This document shows, piece by piece, positions 5,757 through 8,119 of a stretch of 8,119 nucleotides of DNA. Made by a program: the position numbers and the translations under genes. Below the pieces are notes generated by a model. That model ran no database searches. It was not told the origin of the DNA and saw nothing but the letters and a program-made list of their open reading frames with translations. Origin of the DNA: Ornithinimicrobium sp. (GTDB taxonomy: Bacteria; Actinomycetota; Actinomycetes; Actinomycetales; Dermatophilaceae); assembly GCA_030145965.1 (NCBI GenBank), contig JASKZT010000369.1:1-8119 (forward strand). The letters run 5' to 3'. How positions within the stretch are numbered: the stretch's first letter is position 1; each line of letters begins with the position of its first letter.

Positions 5757-6280
5757 CGGTCGTCCAGGGCGCCGCAGCAGCCGTCCGCCCACCAGTCGGG
5801 CAGCGCCTCGATCGCCTCGTCGCCGAGCGGGTTGACGCCCGGGCCCGCCGCGAGGGCGTGGGCGACGAGCACGTGCAGGCACTTGACGCGGTTCGGCATG
5901 CCGCCGGCGCTCACGCCGGCGATCTCGGGCACGTGCGCCAGGTCCTCCCGCCGACGGAGGTAGTCGGTGTGCGCCTGGGCGTACTCCCAGGCCAGCTCCT
6001 CGTCCTCGAGGAGGCGCCGCGACATGTCCTTCATCAGCCCCTCGCTCTCGAGGGTGGAGATGGCACCGGTGAGGCGGGGGCAGGTGGCGTAGAACGTCGT
6101 CGGGAAGGGAGTGCCGTCGGACAGGCGCGGCTCGGTGCGCACCACGGTGGGGCAGCCGCAGGGGCAGCGGTGGGCGACCGCGACGACGCCGCGCGCGGGG
6201 CGGCCGAGCTGTCGCCCGACGACGGCCAGGTCCTGCTCGGTGGGGGTCTCGTGCGCGGTGGTGCGGTCAGGTGCGCTCAC
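5753..6280 (-). CDS. DUF501 protein
   Basis: This 175-residue protein has the conserved body of DUF501, an actinobacterial family of unknown function. Recognisable blocks are QLGRPARGVVAVAHRC (24-39), CxCxC at 39-43, TEPRLSDGTPFPTTFYATCP (49-68), GVSAGGMPNRVKCLHVL (122-138) and HALAAGPGVNPLGDE (141-155). Cysteines at 39, 41, 43, 67, 134, 168 and 169 include a clustered set that could bind a metal; that is inference. It has no signal peptide or membrane span, so it is probably cytoplasmic. The GTG at 6278-6280 overlaps the FtsB stop by four bases (GTGA), and its own stop overlaps the ppx start in the same way, so all three are probably co-translated. An in-frame extension to about 6844 reads through ftsB in another frame and is rejected. 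The M. tuberculosis counterpart in the same gene order is Rv1025. Confidence 0.88.
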   Translation of the reverse strand: MSAPDRTTAHETPTEQDLAVVGRQLGRPARGVVAVAHRCPCGCPTVVRTEPRLSDGTPFPTTFYATCPRLTGAISTLESEGLMKDMSRRLLEDEELAWEYAQAHTDYLRRREDLAHVPEIAGVSAGGMPNRVKCLHVLVAHALAAGPGVNPLGDEAIEALPDWWADGCCGALDDR

Positions 6281-6831
6281 GGCTCGGTCGTCTCCGGCAG
6301 GCCCTCGTTGGCGACCCTGACCGACTCCCAGACCTGGCCGTACCAGGGGCTGTCGGCCATGACGTCGTCGCTGACCGGGGTGATCCCCGGCAGCGCCTCG
6401 ACGTACTCGGTGCCGGTGTCGTCGAGGACGGTGAACGCGGTCTCGCCCTCCTTGACGAAGCGCAGCCGCTCGCGCGCCTGCTGCTCGACGTAGCCGTCGT
6501 CGTCCCACCGGGCCAGCTCGCCCTCCAGGCGCTCGATCTCCTGGCGCTCGGTGTCCAGGCGGTCGTGCGCGGCGCTGATCTCGGCGCGCTGGCGCAGGAA
6601 GCCGGACAGGACGGGCGCCACGACGAGCGACATCACGACGACCAGGGCGAGCAGGACCAGCATCCGGCGCACGTGCGCCGGGGCCCGGCGGACGCTCGAG
6701 GCCGCCGAGGACCCGGCGCCGGCCACGGACCGTACGCCGGGACGGGGGCCGGGACGGCGCGACGCGGCGGGGCGCCCTCCGGCGCGGGGGGCCGAGGTGC
6801 GCCTGTCGCGCGGGCCGCGGGCGGTGCTCAT
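6277..6831 (-). CDS. FtsB/DivIC-family septum formation initiator
   Basis: This 184-residue bitopic divisome protein would act at the septum with FtsL- and FtsQ-type partners. The N-terminal 55 residues are cytoplasmic, rich in Arg, Pro, Gly and Ala, and low in complexity. One membrane segment follows (about 57-78, MLVLLALVVVMSLVVAPVL), then a heptad-like stretch (about 80-108, with ERQEIERLEGELARW) and the family block GYVEQQARERLRFVKEGET (113-131). The acidic C-terminal tail is extracytoplasmic. It is longer than E. coli FtsB (about 100 residues) because of both ends, as is common in actinobacteria. The ATG at 6829-6831 has a GAGGAG motif (6844-6849), but 12 bases away, which is long; no better in-frame start is seen. 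Its TGA overlaps the DUF501 GTG. It is separated from eno by a hairpin, so it may have its own promoter. I recall Rv1024 as the positional counterpart. Confidence 0.88.
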   Translation of the reverse strand: MSTARGPRDRRTSAPRAGGRPAASRRPGPRPGVRSVAGAGSSAASSVRRAPAHVRRMLVLLALVVVMSLVVAPVLSGFLRQRAEISAAHDRLDTERQEIERLEGELARWDDDGYVEQQARERLRFVKEGETAFTVLDDTGTEYVEALPGITPVSDDVMADSPWYGQVWESVRVANEGLPETTEP

Positions 6832-6899
6832 GGGTGGTCGCCACTCCTCGTCAGGGTCGCAGGTCAGGGGGCCAGGACTGCGCTCCAGGGTAGGGCGCC

Positions 6900-6937
6900 C
6901 CGCGCCCCGCGGCCGGAAGGCTGGCCGCGAGGCGCGG
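6900..6937 (-). terminator. Strong 15-bp hairpin downstream of eno
   Basis: The arms 6900-6914 and 6923-6937 pair over 15 bp around an 8-base loop, 18 bases past the eno stop. One position pairs as U-G in the minus-strand RNA but would be a C-A mismatch in plus-strand RNA, so the fold is complete only in the direction of eno transcription. No U-tract follows. It could terminate, attenuate, or protect the eno 3' end; partial read-through into ftsB is possible. Confidence 0.6.
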
Positions 6938-6955
6938 ACGGCAGCGCCGACCCTG

Positions 6956-8119
<1,164 letters not shown>

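Noticed and set aside
6281..6844. DUF501 fused to an upstream extension starting at 6844.
   Set aside because: The extension reads through ftsB in another frame with Arg/Pro/Ala-rich sequence; the GTG at 6280 in a GTGA overlap gives a family-sized protein.
6887..6892. TACCCT on the minus strand as a -10 element for the ftsB group.
   Set aside because: It fits TANNNT and is about 55 bases from the start codon, but no -35 is visible and its expected position falls within the eno hairpin.

Overview
The window is chromosomal DNA from a very GC-rich actinobacterium. The evidence is strong G/C bias at third codon positions, GTG starts, 4-base start/stop overlaps, and the gene order enolase - FtsB/DivIC - DUF501 - Ppx - tRNA, which I recall from Mycobacterium tuberculosis (around Rv1023-Rv1026). 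I would guess a Micrococcales member near Intrasporangiaceae/Ornithinimicrobiaceae, but that rests on gene content and base composition only.

Layout. Positions 1-575 (+) are the 3' end of a eukaryote-type UTP-glucose-1-phosphate uridylyltransferase. It converges through a small hairpin on a three-gene minus-strand unit at 599-3678. Read in transcription order this unit is a CstA-family membrane transporter, a 92-residue protein ending in Cys-Cys, and a cysteine-free ArsA/Get3-type ATPase. A 133-base divergent regulatory gap (3679-3811) separates it from a plus-strand family-5 uracil-DNA glycosylase (3812-4636). A plus-strand tRNA with anticodon UAA follows at 4667-4740. The rest, 4788-8119, is a minus-strand housekeeping unit in transcription order eno (5' end outside the window), ftsB/divIC-like, DUF501 and ppx. 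The last three are joined by 4-base GTGA overlaps, and a 15-bp hairpin separates eno from them. No stretch over 300 bases lacks a gene. I see no insertion sequence, CRISPR array, prophage gene or rRNA.

How the genes fit together. eno-ftsB-DUF501-ppx is a conserved actinobacterial neighbourhood mixing glycolysis, divisome assembly and polyphosphate/(p)ppGpp metabolism; tight coupling of the last three suggests co-translation. The glycosylase is a stand-alone DNA repair gene. The least explained part is the transporter/CC-tail/ATPase unit. In E. coli, CstA and BtsT (YjiY) are each followed by a small YbdD/YjiX protein that also ends in Cys-Cys. Here an unrelated-looking CC-terminal protein occupies that position, followed by an ATPase of the family that energises transporters or inserts membrane proteins. 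I propose, as inference, that the three genes form one functional module.
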